Origin: an uncultured Clostridia bacterium
GTDB taxonomy: Bacteria; Bacillota; Clostridia; Oscillospirales; Acutalibacteraceae
DNA: 64,000 bases
Direction: 5' to 3'
Assembly: GCA_947630285.1 (NCBI GenBank)
Contig: CANRHD010000001.1
Coordinates: 1-64,000, forward strand
Below, piece by piece: positions 43,531 to 52,395 of this stretch. The number at the start of each line of letters is the position of its first letter. Positions within the stretch are counted from its first letter, which is position 1. The translations under genes were made by a program, and so were the position numbers. The notes below the pieces were generated by a model that was given only the letters and a program-made list of their open reading frames with translations, did not search any database and had not been told where the DNA came from.

Positions 43531-43917
43531 ATGAAAAAATGGAGAGCGTTTTTAATATATTTTATCCTCGGTTCATCGCTGTATGGACTAATTGAAATAG
43601 CTTACAGGAACCGTACCCACTGGTCCATGCTTATAGTGGGGGGAATTGCCCTTTATGCGATATATGTAATATCCAACGATTTCCCTGAAAAAAGCATTTA
43701 CTTTAAATGTTTTATTTCATCTGCGGTCATTACCGTGCTTGAGCTGTTTACGGGAATTTTGGTTAATATTGTTTTTAAAATGGGCGTGTGGGATTATCAC
43801 AATATGCCCTTTAATGTTTTAGGACAGATTTGCCCGTTATTCAGCGCCTTGTGGTTTTTGATTTCAATACCTGCAAACGCCCTTGTAAGCTGTATTAAAA
43901 CCTATACAGAAAAGTAA
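43531..43917 (+). CDS. Small membrane protein, CmpB-like (PF06541-type)
   Basis: A 128 aa protein with four hydrophobic segments. The pattern YGLIEIAYRNRTHWSMLIVGG and VWDYHNMPFNVLGQICPLFSALWF fits the putative ABC-transporter CmpB family. AGGGTG lies 10 nt before the ATG. No ATPase partner is close. Its stop codon runs straight into the left copy of a duplicated terminator that flanks element copy 2. Confidence 0.75.
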   Translation: MKKWRAFLIYFILGSSLYGLIEIAYRNRTHWSMLIVGGIALYAIYVISNDFPEKSIYFKCFISSAVITVLELFTGILVNIVFKMGVWDYHNMPFNVLGQICPLFSALWFLISIPANALVSCIKTYTEK

Positions 43918-43939
43918 ATGAGCCGAAAAAACGGCACAT
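43916..43939 (+). terminator. Left copy of the duplicated hairpin (element copy 2)
   Basis: AAATGAGCCG-AAAAAA-CGGCACAT, starting inside the stop codon of the upstream gene. It lacks a T tract of its own and has one changed base in the stem relative to the right copy at 44183-44204. Confidence 0.55.
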
Positions 43940-44182
43940 CTCAGGTTGTCGGTAAACTACTAACTTTAAAAGTTTTCGGCCGCCTTTTTCAAAAGGCGGT
44001 GGGGTCGAGGGGCAACGCCCACGGCGCAGTCCGCAGACTGCGAAATACCTGTACTTTATAAAGCGCAGGAGGGGCGGCAAACAGTCCGGGGGACTGTTTG
44101 CCGGTGGGGAACCCTCGCCGGGGGTTCCCAATAATCTTACCATTTTGTGCAAACCCGATAACGCCCACTTTTATACATGCAA
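43940..44182 (+). repeat. Hairpin-rich intergenic element, copy 2
   Basis: A 243 bp relative of 16957-17217 in the same orientation. It has TGTCGGTAAACT at the start, stem CCGCCTTTT/AAAAGGCGG (43980-43999), CGCAGTC/GACTGCG (44025-44042), the 13 bp stem CGGCAAACAGTCC/GGACTGTTTGCCG (44075-44103), GGGAACCC/GGGTTCCC, and the ending AATAATCTTAC. The 13 bp stem differs from copy 1 at two paired positions and the first stem at one, all compensated. It has no coding capacity. Direct repeats of the local terminator flank it. Confidence 0.8.
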
Positions 44183-44210
44183 AAATGAGCCGAAAAACGG
44201 CTCATTTATC
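44183..44210. terminator. Right copy of the duplicated hairpin (element copy 2)
   Basis: AAATGAGCCG-AAAAA-CGGCTCATTT is a perfect stem overlapping the stop of the minus-strand gene, with TTTTT beyond it on the minus strand and TTTTTT further on for the plus strand. It probably was once the shared terminator of two convergent genes. Confidence 0.7.
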
Positions 44211-44879
44211 TTTTTTACACATTGTGCCTATGGCAATATTATCATAATAAAAAATGCCAATCGAATAAGAATGTTTTTTTGTGCTGTACGCCCTGTAATA
44301 TGCGGTTGTGAAACGGTCGTAATCCTGCTTATACTCCGCATCGTTTTCCAAAATCTGCGTGTCGTTGAGAACGCTATCGTCGTAAGTTTTCTCCGTTTTG
44401 TACGGTTCGCCCAAAATTTCGCTTATTTCCTCGTCCGTTTGGAAAAGTAAAGTGCCTTCCTCACGAACTTGCCTCATATTTTCGTACTTTTGCCTGTGTT
44501 TTTCATCGGTAAAGGACAGCCTGTTGAGAGTTATCGTTTGAATAAACGCATTTTCGCCGGGAGTGGCGTTTGACTTTTTAATAAGATTGTTTACAATGAC
44601 TATTCTCAATTTCGGTTGCTCAACCCACTTTTCCGGGGTATAAGTAAAGAAAGTCATACGGACAAAATGAAAAATAAGCAATACTACAAAAATGCTGAAA
44701 AAGAGCTTAATCAGTCTGAATACAAGCGCCTTTGTCTGCCTGTTCTCGGTTGTTTCAACATCGACAATGGCCCTTATGGCGCCCGTCTCATCGTATTTGA
44801 ATTTCTTATTTTCATATATGACAAGCCTCGGCGGAATATACGGAATAATTCCCCTGCCTTCGTTTTTCTCCCCGTGCAT
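44202..44879 (-). CDS. Unknown protein with one membrane segment
   Basis: About 225 aa. I do not recognise the family. The N-terminus (IIPYIPPRLVIYENKKFKYD) is cytoplasmic in character, one hydrophobic helix lies near residues 60-80, and the rest is a charged outer domain with many Tyr, Glu and Thr. GAGGTG precedes the ATG at 44879; the track start at 44891 overlaps that SD. It lies 55 nt from the GH27 gene and may share its transcript. Confidence 0.6.
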   Translation of the reverse strand: MHGEKNEGRGIIPYIPPRLVIYENKKFKYDETGAIRAIVDVETTENRQTKALVFRLIKLFFSIFVVLLIFHFVRMTFFTYTPEKWVEQPKLRIVIVNNLIKKSNATPGENAFIQTITLNRLSFTDEKHRQKYENMRQVREEGTLLFQTDEEISEILGEPYKTEKTYDDSVLNDTQILENDAEYKQDYDRFTTAYYRAYSTKKHSYSIGIFYYDNIAIGTMCKKDK

Positions 44880-44934
44880 ATTACACCTCAAGATTTTGAA
44901 TTTTACGCCATGCTATTACCGAAAAATTTTTCGC

Positions 44935-46656
44935 TCAGTCCGCCGCTTTTACCCTGAACACGGCTACACCGTGGGCAGGAACCTTTGAATTTAATGAAAC
45001 GGCGGATTCGCCTGTTTCCTTAGTCCAAAGATTTGTGTATTCGTAGGCTTTGGCCTCGGGCATATCAACAAAGCTCTGATTTACTATGTCCTTAAAATAT
45101 ATGCTCATTTCCTTTTCTTCTTTCGTCTTGTTAAAGAAGCAAACGGCGGTTTCATTGTTCTCAAGCGGCTTTACGAGTATATCCGTAAAAGCGTTGGTTT
45201 TTATTCTTCTGCAGGCCATGCCCTTTTTGTCCTGGTCAACGGCTATAATATCCTTGTTTGTAAGGATTTTAAGCACTTTATTATCGGCGTCAACCGTGCC
45301 GTCGGGCTTTATAAATTTCCTTATGTCGTTGCCGAGAATTAACGGCGCCGCAAGCATCGCCCAAAGGGTAAAATGAGCCTTATTTTCCTCAACGGTTAGA
45401 TTGCCGTTACCCACTTCAAGCATATCGGGGTCGTTCCAACCGCCCGGAGCGGCATAACCGTACAGCCTTACCGTCGCCTCATAAATACCGACTACGGACG
45501 CCCAAACAGGTCTTATATCGGGCGTTGTGCGCCAGAGGTTTCCTGCCTTTGCACCCCATTTCCACGGCCTGTTTCTGCCCCATTCGCAAATAGAATAAAC
45601 TATCGGCTTCTCTTGGGTATTGTTCTGCTGTGCATACAGTCGGGTTGCCCTTTTAAGCTCCCTGCCCATCTTGATATACTGTGTTGCGGCGCTGTCGGCC
45701 TTTGAACCGATGGGATTTTTAATTTCAACGGTGTTTACGCCCTCTTTAAGCTTAATATATAACTGTACCCTGCCGTCGGTACTCCATGCCTTTGTGGGCG
45801 GAAAATCGACCTCGTAAGTATCTGTGCCGTTTACGCTTACGGCGGCATACTTCTCCATCTCGCCCGTCTTTCTGAAAACTACGGTTAAAATGTATTCACC
45901 GTCTTTTTCAACGCCGTCCAAGGTAAAGCCTGCGCTTCCCGTGCCGAAATCGAGCCTGCCAATATAACTGCCCTTTTCATCGGTAAAACAGGCGGCAGTT
46001 CCCGAAAGTGATGCGTCCTTGGCCTCTTTTTTGCAAATAACCCTGCCGTCGGGAGAGGAAACAAGCATTTCGATTATAAGCGGCGCTTTTGAGGAAATGG
46101 GTTTATTGTGGCAAAAATCATATTTAAAATATTCTATTCCCCATTGGGCAAAGGTTTCCGCATCTATTCTCTCATGGCCGAGAGACGCCGGCAAATCTTC
46201 GCAGGTAAGCGTGCCGTTAGAAGAATAAATACCTGCTTTAAAGCCCTTTTCGTTAAGCTTTTCAACAAGGCTCTTTATTCCGCTCGGGAAAGCGGAAAGG
46301 TCACCCTGAAGCCTGCCGTTTTCGTCACGCATTGAGCTGTGCCAGCAGTCGTCAAGATTTACATACTTATATCCGGCGTCAAGCAGACCCGATTTTTTCA
46401 TTGCGTCGGCAATTTGAAGAATTTTATTCTCGTCAATATGGTTGCGAAATGCGTTCCAGCTTGACCAGCCCATCGGAGGAGTGAGAGCGGCGCCGTTATT
46501 GTAGCGTTCGTCGCTCCAAATGTGGATTGAAGCCTTTGCTATCGCCTTTTTAATGTCACATTCGGGACAAAAATCCGTGCTTTTTTTCTTTGCAATAACG
46601 CTTGCGGCGGCAACTGCGCCCGTCAAAACGGCGGCAGAAAAGATTTTTCCTAACAT
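44935..46656 (-). CDS. GH27 alpha-galactosidase with an inserted domain
   Basis: About 573 aa. An N-terminal hydrophobic stretch (GKIFSAAVLTGAVAAASVIA) suggests export or anchoring. The GH27 barrel has TPPMGWSSWNAF, YKYVNLDDCWHSS, the nucleophile in EYFKYDFCHN, and the acid/base in PGGWNDPDMLEVG. About 150 residues with a beta-sandwich, CBM35-like look (GTAACFTDEKGSYIGRLDFG ... GVNTVEIKNP) are inserted between the nucleophile motif and the rest of the barrel. It should release alpha-galactosyl residues outside the cell. GGAGG lies before the ATG at 46656; the track start is rejected. The rpsA terminator ends 17 nt upstream. Confidence 0.88.
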   Translation of the reverse strand: MLGKIFSAAVLTGAVAAASVIAKKKSTDFCPECDIKKAIAKASIHIWSDERYNNGAALTPPMGWSSWNAFRNHIDENKILQIADAMKKSGLLDAGYKYVNLDDCWHSSMRDENGRLQGDLSAFPSGIKSLVEKLNEKGFKAGIYSSNGTLTCEDLPASLGHERIDAETFAQWGIEYFKYDFCHNKPISSKAPLIIEMLVSSPDGRVICKKEAKDASLSGTAACFTDEKGSYIGRLDFGTGSAGFTLDGVEKDGEYILTVVFRKTGEMEKYAAVSVNGTDTYEVDFPPTKAWSTDGRVQLYIKLKEGVNTVEIKNPIGSKADSAATQYIKMGRELKRATRLYAQQNNTQEKPIVYSICEWGRNRPWKWGAKAGNLWRTTPDIRPVWASVVGIYEATVRLYGYAAPGGWNDPDMLEVGNGNLTVEENKAHFTLWAMLAAPLILGNDIRKFIKPDGTVDADNKVLKILTNKDIIAVDQDKKGMACRRIKTNAFTDILVKPLENNETAVCFFNKTKEEKEMSIYFKDIVNQSFVDMPEAKAYEYTNLWTKETGESAVSLNSKVPAHGVAVFRVKAAD

Positions 46657-46673
46657 AATAACCTCCATAAAAC

Positions 46674-46712
46674 AAAAGGGCATAGTGAATTTTTTGAAAC
46701 TCACTATGCCCC
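46674..46712 (-). terminator. Terminator of the ispH/rpsA operon
   Basis: GGGCATAGTGA/TCACTATGCCC with a 12 nt loop, then TTTTGTTTT on the minus strand, 12 nt past the stop. The next gene's SD begins within a few bases of the T tract. Confidence 0.85.
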
Positions 46713-46723
46713 AAAATTATAAA

Positions 46724-48943
46724 TTATTCTTCAGCAGGAGTTTCCTCTGCCGGTGTTTCCTCTTTAGCTTCCTCAACTGCCGGTTCTTCGGCGACCGGTT
46801 CTTCGGCGACCGGTTCTTCGGCGACCGGTTCTTCGGCGGTCGGTTCTTCGGCGACTGCTTCTTCAACGGTTGTCTCTTCAGCGGCCGGTTCTTCAGCGGC
46901 CGGTGCTTCAACGGCTACATCTTCAACAGCGGCTTCCTCTGCCGCAGGTTCTTCGACTGCCGGTTCTGCCGGAGCTTCCTCTGCTGCGGGAGGTTCGAGA
47001 AGAGCCTTAATCGAAAGGCTTACACGCTTTTTGTCAAAATCAATATCAAGGATTTTAACATCAACCTTTTGACCTACTTTAAGGACATCGGAAGCATTTG
47101 CAATGTGAGCATATGAAATTTCGGAAATATGTATAAGACCGTCAATGCCGGGAATTATGTTTGCAAATGCGCCGAAGGTTGTAAGACCGACGATTTCAGC
47201 GTTTACGGTACTGCCGACAGGATAATCTCTTCTGAGGATTTCCCAGGGATTGTCCTCAACCTTTTTAAATCCGAGCGAAACCTTTCTGTTTTCCGTGTCA
47301 AGCGCTTTTATGTAGACCTCAACGCTGTCGCCGACATTGACAACATCGGAGGGGTGCTTAATTCTTGTCCAGGACAGCTCGGAAATATGAATCATACCGT
47401 CAACGCCGCCGATATCAACGAATGCGCCGTAATTTGTAAGAGAGCGAACGGTTCCGGTATAGGTTTGACCCTCTGCGGCCTGTGCCCAGAACTTTTCGGC
47501 CTGCTCCATACGGATTTCCCTGTTTGCGCCCCTTATGGAGCCGACAACCTTATGCTTTGATTTATCGACATCAATAATTTTAAATTTAACCGTTTTGCCC
47601 ACAACGGTTTCAAGAGAATCGCTGCGGCTTACGCCAGAAAGCGACGCCGGAACAAATACGCTGATACCGCCGTGCTGGACAAAGAGCCCCTTGCCCTCAC
47701 GGGCTACGCCTGTAACCTTGCCTTCAACTATCTCGTCGCTGTCGGGTGAAATGGTATCCCATGCTTTGCGTGAGTCATAACGCTTCTTGGAAAGCATTAC
47801 GGTTCCCTCTGCGTCATTGGTTTTCATAATGATAAGGTTAAGCTTATCGCCTACTTTTACCTCTTTGGTGAGGTCAAGCGTCGGGTCGTTGCTGAATTCT
47901 TCCTTGGTAACATATCCCGTGTGCTTTCTGCCGATGATTTCAACTTCAACCTCGGAGGAAGAAACGCCCACAACAATACCGACAACCTTTTTGTCTGTGC
48001 TTTCGTCAATATATTCATCAAGCATATCGGCAAAAGACGCATCATCGGCCATTGTTGACTCCTCCTTTACCGCGTTTGCATTGGTTTGTTCCAAATTTTC
48101 GGACATTGTTTTTAGTACCTCCTTAATTATACTGTCGGGCGTTGAAGCGCCGGCAGTAACACCGACTGAGTTAAAAGGGGATAAATCTATTTCATTGAGC
48201 TCCTCAGCGGTTTCGATCAGAAAAGTGGGACAGTTGGATTGGCAAACAGATTTCAGCTTGGCCGTGTTGGAGCTTTGACGGCCGCCTATGATTATCATAG
48301 CGTCGTTAGCAAGCGAAAGCTGTGCCGCTTCCTTTTGTCTTTCTTCTGTCGCATTACATATTGTATCAAAAATAATTGCATTTGTATAGTTTTTTTTAAT
48401 TTTTTTTACACATTTTTCAAAAAAAATTATTGAAAATGTGGTTTGGGCGACAACAATAAGATGATTTTTGTCTAAGTCCGGGTTATTTTTAATTATTTTA
48501 TCAAGCTCCTCTTCGCTGTTAAAGACAAAAGTGCGTCCTTTACAATAGCTTCTTATGCCTATGACCTCCGGGTGAGCGCTGTCGCCGGCAATCAGGGTAA
48601 CGCTGTTTTCATCGGAATTTTCGCTTACCGTTTTGTGTATTTTTGCAACGAAAGGACAGGTTGTGTCGCAGTAGTCGGGGGAGACGGTTTTTACCTTTTC
48701 GAGCAATTCTTTTGTGATACCGTGGGCCCTTATTACCAGCACTCCGCCGCTTTGGCAGTCCTCCGGCTTTTCAATTATCCTTACTCCCCTTTTTTCAAAA
48801 GATGAAATTACCTGGGGATTATGTATTATCGGTCCGAGAGTACAAACGCTTTTACCCTCGTCTACAAGCTCTTCGAGCAGGTTAATCGCCCTGTTTACGC
48901 CAAAGCAAAAGCCGGCTTTTTCGGCGAGATTTATTTTTCGCAA
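46724..48943 (-). CDS. ispH: IspH-ribosomal protein S1 fusion
   Basis: About 739 aa. Residues 1-~290 are HMBPP reductase, the last step of the MEP isoprenoid pathway: cluster Cys in AGFCFGVNRAI, DTTCPFV and DTICNATEERQ, with GDSAHPEV and GGRQSSNTAKL. Residues ~320-660 hold four S1 repeats that resemble RpsA (KVGDKLNLIIMKTN; SLTNYGAFVDIGGVDGMIHISELSW; GLTTFGAFANIIPGIDGLIHISEISY). The tail is Glu/Ala/Pro/Val-rich, built on a 15 bp repeat. This fusion is known in Clostridia. The TTG at 48943 has GGGAGGAAGG upstream. It is last in the rpiR-HI0933-cmk-plsC operon. Confidence 0.95.
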   Translation of the reverse strand: MRKINLAEKAGFCFGVNRAINLLEELVDEGKSVCTLGPIIHNPQVISSFEKRGVRIIEKPEDCQSGGVLVIRAHGITKELLEKVKTVSPDYCDTTCPFVAKIHKTVSENSDENSVTLIAGDSAHPEVIGIRSYCKGRTFVFNSEEELDKIIKNNPDLDKNHLIVVAQTTFSIIFFEKCVKKIKKNYTNAIIFDTICNATEERQKEAAQLSLANDAMIIIGGRQSSNTAKLKSVCQSNCPTFLIETAEELNEIDLSPFNSVGVTAGASTPDSIIKEVLKTMSENLEQTNANAVKEESTMADDASFADMLDEYIDESTDKKVVGIVVGVSSSEVEVEIIGRKHTGYVTKEEFSNDPTLDLTKEVKVGDKLNLIIMKTNDAEGTVMLSKKRYDSRKAWDTISPDSDEIVEGKVTGVAREGKGLFVQHGGISVFVPASLSGVSRSDSLETVVGKTVKFKIIDVDKSKHKVVGSIRGANREIRMEQAEKFWAQAAEGQTYTGTVRSLTNYGAFVDIGGVDGMIHISELSWTRIKHPSDVVNVGDSVEVYIKALDTENRKVSLGFKKVEDNPWEILRRDYPVGSTVNAEIVGLTTFGAFANIIPGIDGLIHISEISYAHIANASDVLKVGQKVDVKILDIDFDKKRVSLSIKALLEPPAAEEAPAEPAVEEPAAEEAAVEDVAVEAPAAEEPAAEETTVEEAVAEEPTAEEPVAEEPVAEEPVAEEPAVEEAKEETPAEETPAEE
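46781..46855 (-). repeat. 15-bp tandem repeat coding EEPVA units
   Basis: Five near-identical 15 bp units (CGGTTCTTCGGCGAC on plus) in frame with the S1 tail; each encodes five residues. A 198 aa plus-strand ORF here with FGDRFFGDRF repeats is only its antisense shadow. Confidence 0.9.
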
Positions 48944-49569
48944 TGCCCTTCCTCCCAAAGCGCGGTAATTTCGTCCATTACCTTTTTTGAAGCGTTTCTC
49001 AGTTCACGGGGAGAATGTTCCTGCGAAAAGCCGAGCTCCTCGTTTTTAATTATCTTTCCGAAGCGCACGGTAAGCGGCGTACCCTTTTTAAACTCATCGG
49101 AGGTGTAAATGGCCGTCGGAAGAATATCCGCACCCGTCATTTTCGCTATAAACGCAACGCCGGATTTACCTCTTCCCGGCTTAAAATCCTTAGAGCGTGT
49201 GCCCTCGGGGAAAATGCCCAAAGGCCAGCCGTTTTCGATTATCCGAGCCGAATAATTAATTGCCGACATATCGCCCTCTCCCCTTTTTACGGGAAAAGAA
49301 TTGCAGTGTCTGCAAAGGAAGCCGACAAGGGCGTTTTCAAAAAGCTCCTGCTTAGCCATAAAATGAACGGGTCTTTTTACGCCCATGCAAATAATTGCCG
49401 GGTCCAATGCGTTTTGGTGATTGCAGGCTATTATGTATCCGCCGCTTTCGGGTATATTTTCGCTTCCGGTAAATTTAATTTTATACATAAGGGGAAGCAG
49501 AGCTTTAGCAATTCCCCTCATAACATAAAAGCCCTTGTATTCACGCAGTTTGCCGTAATCGAAATTCAT
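48931..49569 (-). CDS. plsC: 1-acyl-glycerol-3-phosphate acyltransferase
   Basis: About 212 aa of the LPLAT family, adding the second acyl chain in phosphatidate synthesis. The H(X4)D-type motif is ACNHQNALDPAII and the phosphate-binding motif is GIFPEGTRSKD. It starts at an ATG overlapping the cmk stop (TGATG); a GTG one codon earlier is possible. It overlaps ispH by 13 nt. Confidence 0.93.
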   Translation of the reverse strand: MNFDYGKLREYKGFYVMRGIAKALLPLMYKIKFTGSENIPESGGYIIACNHQNALDPAIICMGVKRPVHFMAKQELFENALVGFLCRHCNSFPVKRGEGDMSAINYSARIIENGWPLGIFPEGTRSKDFKPGRGKSGVAFIAKMTGADILPTAIYTSDEFKKGTPLTVRFGKIIKNEELGFSQEHSPRELRNASKKVMDEITALWEEGHCEK

Positions 49570-50231
49570 CACATTTTCTCCTTAATAACGCTTACAATTT
49601 TATTAACGGACTGCTCAAGGCTGAGTCCGCTTGTGTCCACCGTAACGCTGTCTGCCGCAGGCTTTAAAGGGGCAATTTCACGGTGAGAGTCGTTGTAATC
49701 ACGGATTTTCAAATCCGAGAGTACCTCCTCGTAGGTATCCTTCGCACCCTTTTGCTCAAGCTCTTTAAACCTTCTCATAGCCCTTATCTCCGGAGAAGCG
49801 GTAAGAAAAATTTTTATCTGCGCATGGGGCAATACGACCGTGCCTATGTCCCTGCCGTCCATTATGCAGTTGTTTTTTGCGGCAATATCCCTTTGCAGGT
49901 CAAAAAGGAACTCCCTTACGGCAGGTATCGCCGAAACATTTGAAGCCGCCATGGAGGCCTCGGGAAGCCGAATTTCCTCGGAAACATCTTCGCCGTTTAA
50001 GAACACATGCTGAACGCCGTCTGCAAATTTAAGCTCAACAGTAATTTTTTCAAGGGATTTTCCCACATTTCTGGCGTCCTTTGTGTCAATATTGTTCCTT
50101 AAAGCATATACGCCGACCGCACGGTAAAGCGCCCCGGTATCTACATATATAAACCCGAGCTCGCCTGCCGCCGCCCTTGAAATAGTGCTTTTGCCTGCTC
50201 CGGCAGGACCGTCAATAGCTACATTTATCAT
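49569..50231 (-). CDS. cmk: Cytidylate kinase
   Basis: A 220 aa NMP kinase phosphorylating CMP and dCMP. Walker A is IDGPAGAGKSTISRAAA; later DGRDIGTVVLPHAQIKIFLTAS and the lid IRDYNDSHREIAPLKPA. GGGGAG precedes the ATG. Together with plsC and ispH/rpsA it forms a cluster conserved in Clostridia. Confidence 0.97.
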   Translation of the reverse strand: MINVAIDGPAGAGKSTISRAAAGELGFIYVDTGALYRAVGVYALRNNIDTKDARNVGKSLEKITVELKFADGVQHVFLNGEDVSEEIRLPEASMAASNVSAIPAVREFLFDLQRDIAAKNNCIMDGRDIGTVVLPHAQIKIFLTASPEIRAMRRFKELEQKGAKDTYEEVLSDLKIRDYNDSHREIAPLKPAADSVTVDTSGLSLEQSVNKIVSVIKEKM

Positions 50232-50248
50232 ATAAATCTCCCCATAAA

Positions 50249-51496
50249 TTAATTTCTCTGTTCTTCGCTTGCGCTCACAGCGGCAAGATACGCCGTTGAA
50301 AACGCAATCTGCAAATTGAAGCCGCCCGTATATGCGTCCAAATCCATTACCTCACCGGCAAAATAGAGGTTTTTGCAGAGCTTTGACTCCATGGTTTTTG
50401 GGTTTATCTGTTTGCAGTTTACTCCGCCCGAGGTTATAACGGCCTCGTCTATCGGGCGAAAGCCCAAAACGGTAAGCTTCAAATTTTTCACGGTATGGAC
50501 AAGCCGTTGCCGCATTTGCTTTGTAATCTGATTGGACTTTGTGGCGGGTCGTATATCGGAAAGCCTTATTACGGGATTGATTATCGCCCTCGGCAGAAGC
50601 ATTCCGAGTGAATTTGAAATTGCCTTGTTTGAATTTTCCGACAAATCCCTTTGCAGGCGTAAATCAAGCTTTTCCTCGGAAAGAGCCGGCTTCATATCAA
50701 TATAAATCTCATATCTTCCCTTTTCCATATCACGCATATGTGCGCTTGCGGAAAGTATCATAGGTCCGGACGCCCCGAAGTGGGTAAACAGCATTTCCCC
50801 GAAATCCGAATATATCCGTCTGCCCGTTTTTGTATCCTCAACCCTTATAGAGACATTGCGAAGCGAAAGCCCCATAGCTTCGCTGCAAAAGCCCTCACGG
50901 CAGGTAAGAGCCACAAGGGAGGGTTTAGGCTCAACAATTTCATGCCCTGCCTGCTTTGCAAGCTCATAGCCGTCGCCGGTTGAACCTGTTTTCGGATATG
51001 ACAGTCCGCCCGTCGCAACTATGACCTTATCGGAAAAGAAACGCTCTTTATCCCAAGTTTCAACCCCAACAACGGCATTGTTTTCTATAATGAGATTTTT
51101 TACCCTGCCCGTCATTATTTTTACCCGGTTTTGGGTAATAAACCTGTTAAGCGCATCGACTATATCCGAAGCCTTATCGCTTTGGGGGAACACCCTGTTT
51201 CCCCTCTCGACCTTTAAGGGAACTGAGAGCGACTCGAATAAATTTCTCGTGTCCTCGGTACCGAAACGGGAAAATGCGCTGTAAAGGAACCTGCCGTTTT
51301 TAGGCACATTTGAAATCAGCTTTTCAATATCCGTTTCGGCGTTGGTGACATTGCACCTGCCCTTGCCGGTTATAAGCACCTTTCTGCCTATTTTTTCATT
51401 TCTCTCAAAAAGCAGGACATCGCCGCCGCACTTGGCCGCAAAGCCTGCCGCCACACAGCCCGACGCACCTGCGCCCACTACAATAATCTTACTCAT
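50249..51496 (-). CDS. HI0933-family FAD-dependent oxidoreductase
   Basis: About 415 aa flavoprotein. The N-terminal dinucleotide fold is IIVVGAGASGCVAAGFAAKCG, then KVLITGKGRCNVTNAE. Later motifs are VIVATGGLSYPKTGSTGDGYELA and the C-terminal DLDAYTGGFNLQIAFSTAYLAA. The reaction is unknown. The ATG at 51496 overlaps the rpiR stop (ATGAGTAA); the track start lies inside rpiR. It is a common neighbour of cmk. Confidence 0.92.
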   Translation of the reverse strand: MSKIIVVGAGASGCVAAGFAAKCGGDVLLFERNEKIGRKVLITGKGRCNVTNAETDIEKLISNVPKNGRFLYSAFSRFGTEDTRNLFESLSVPLKVERGNRVFPQSDKASDIVDALNRFITQNRVKIMTGRVKNLIIENNAVVGVETWDKERFFSDKVIVATGGLSYPKTGSTGDGYELAKQAGHEIVEPKPSLVALTCREGFCSEAMGLSLRNVSIRVEDTKTGRRIYSDFGEMLFTHFGASGPMILSASAHMRDMEKGRYEIYIDMKPALSEEKLDLRLQRDLSENSNKAISNSLGMLLPRAIINPVIRLSDIRPATKSNQITKQMRQRLVHTVKNLKLTVLGFRPIDEAVITSGGVNCKQINPKTMESKLCKNLYFAGEVMDLDAYTGGFNLQIAFSTAYLAAVSASEEQRN

Positions 51497-52370
51497 CAGA
51501 GCCTGTTTCATCCTTTTCGTAGACCTGATATTTGTCCCATATGGACTCAAGCTTGTTGAAATTGCCGTAAACCTCGTCCTTTTTGCTCAATGTCACGCTC
51601 ACTATGAGCGCATTAATCAGGCTCAGCGGAGCTACAAGAGAGTCTACCACGGAGGCCATATTGCTTTTTGCCACAAGCAGATAGTCCGAAAACGGCGCAA
51701 TAGGCGACTTAACCGTATCGGTAATTGAAATTACGGTGGCCTTTCTGTCGTGTATAAATCTTAAGGCGTTTACCGTCTGCTTTGAATACCTCGGAAAGCT
51801 TATAGCTATGCAGACATCGTTTTCGTCTATTCTGAACATTTGCTCAAACATTTCGGAATTAGACGAGGTGTCAACCAAAACCACGCTGTCAAAGACAAGA
51901 TTAAAATAAAACGCCAGAAAAGAGGCGAGCGCAGCCGAAGAACGGACGCCTAAGATGTAAATTTTTTCGGCTCTGTTTATTGCATCGACAGATTTATTGA
52001 AATTCTCTTTTGAAGTCTCCTCCGCAGTTTGCCTGATAAGCTCCATATCCCCTGCCAAAACGGTTCCAACTATATCGCTGTCGCCGAGAAGCGAACGGGA
52101 AACTTCAAGCCTCTGCACCGCAGTCAGCTTGGATTTTATTAACTGCTGTAACTCCTTTTGAAGCTCGGGATAGCCTTTAAAGCCGAGTTCCGAGGCAAAA
52201 CGCACAACCGTCGATTCGCTTGTGCCCACCTTTTTGCCCAGAGCGGATGCGGTCATAAAGGCGGCCTTGTCATAGTTTTTCATAATATATCCGGCAATTT
52301 TCTTTTGCCCCTTTGACATTGAAGCCGCATTTTTTTCAAGCTTATCCAACAAATCGCTTTTCATTTTCAC
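51489..52370 (-). CDS. MurR/RpiR family transcriptional regulator
   Basis: A 293 aa protein with an N-terminal HTH_6 domain (residues ~5-80: FMTASALGKKVGTSESTVVRFASELGFKGYPELQ) and a C-terminal SIS sugar-phosphate domain (KIYILGVRSSAALASFLA; VCIAISFPRYSKQTV). Such regulators sense phosphosugars. It is first in the operon with HI0933, cmk, plsC and ispH/rpsA, so it may autoregulate this set. GTG (52370) or ATG (52364) could start it; AAGG lies upstream. Confidence 0.92.
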   Translation of the reverse strand: MKMKSDLLDKLEKNAASMSKGQKKIAGYIMKNYDKAAFMTASALGKKVGTSESTVVRFASELGFKGYPELQKELQQLIKSKLTAVQRLEVSRSLLGDSDIVGTVLAGDMELIRQTAEETSKENFNKSVDAINRAEKIYILGVRSSAALASFLAFYFNLVFDSVVLVDTSSNSEMFEQMFRIDENDVCIAISFPRYSKQTVNALRFIHDRKATVISITDTVKSPIAPFSDYLLVAKSNMASVVDSLVAPLSLINALIVSVTLSKKDEVYGNFNKLESIWDKYQVYEKDETGSDE

Positions 52371-52395
52371 ACTTACCTTTTTAAGTCTTTCACTT

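Noticed and set aside
46781-46855. Short tandem repeat as a CRISPR array
   Set aside because: The 15 bp units are contiguous without spacers and are in frame in a coding region.
46520-47116. 198 aa plus-strand ORF with FFGDRFFGDRF repeats
   Set aside because: It is the antisense frame of the EEPVA repeat in the S1 tail, with no SD or family features.
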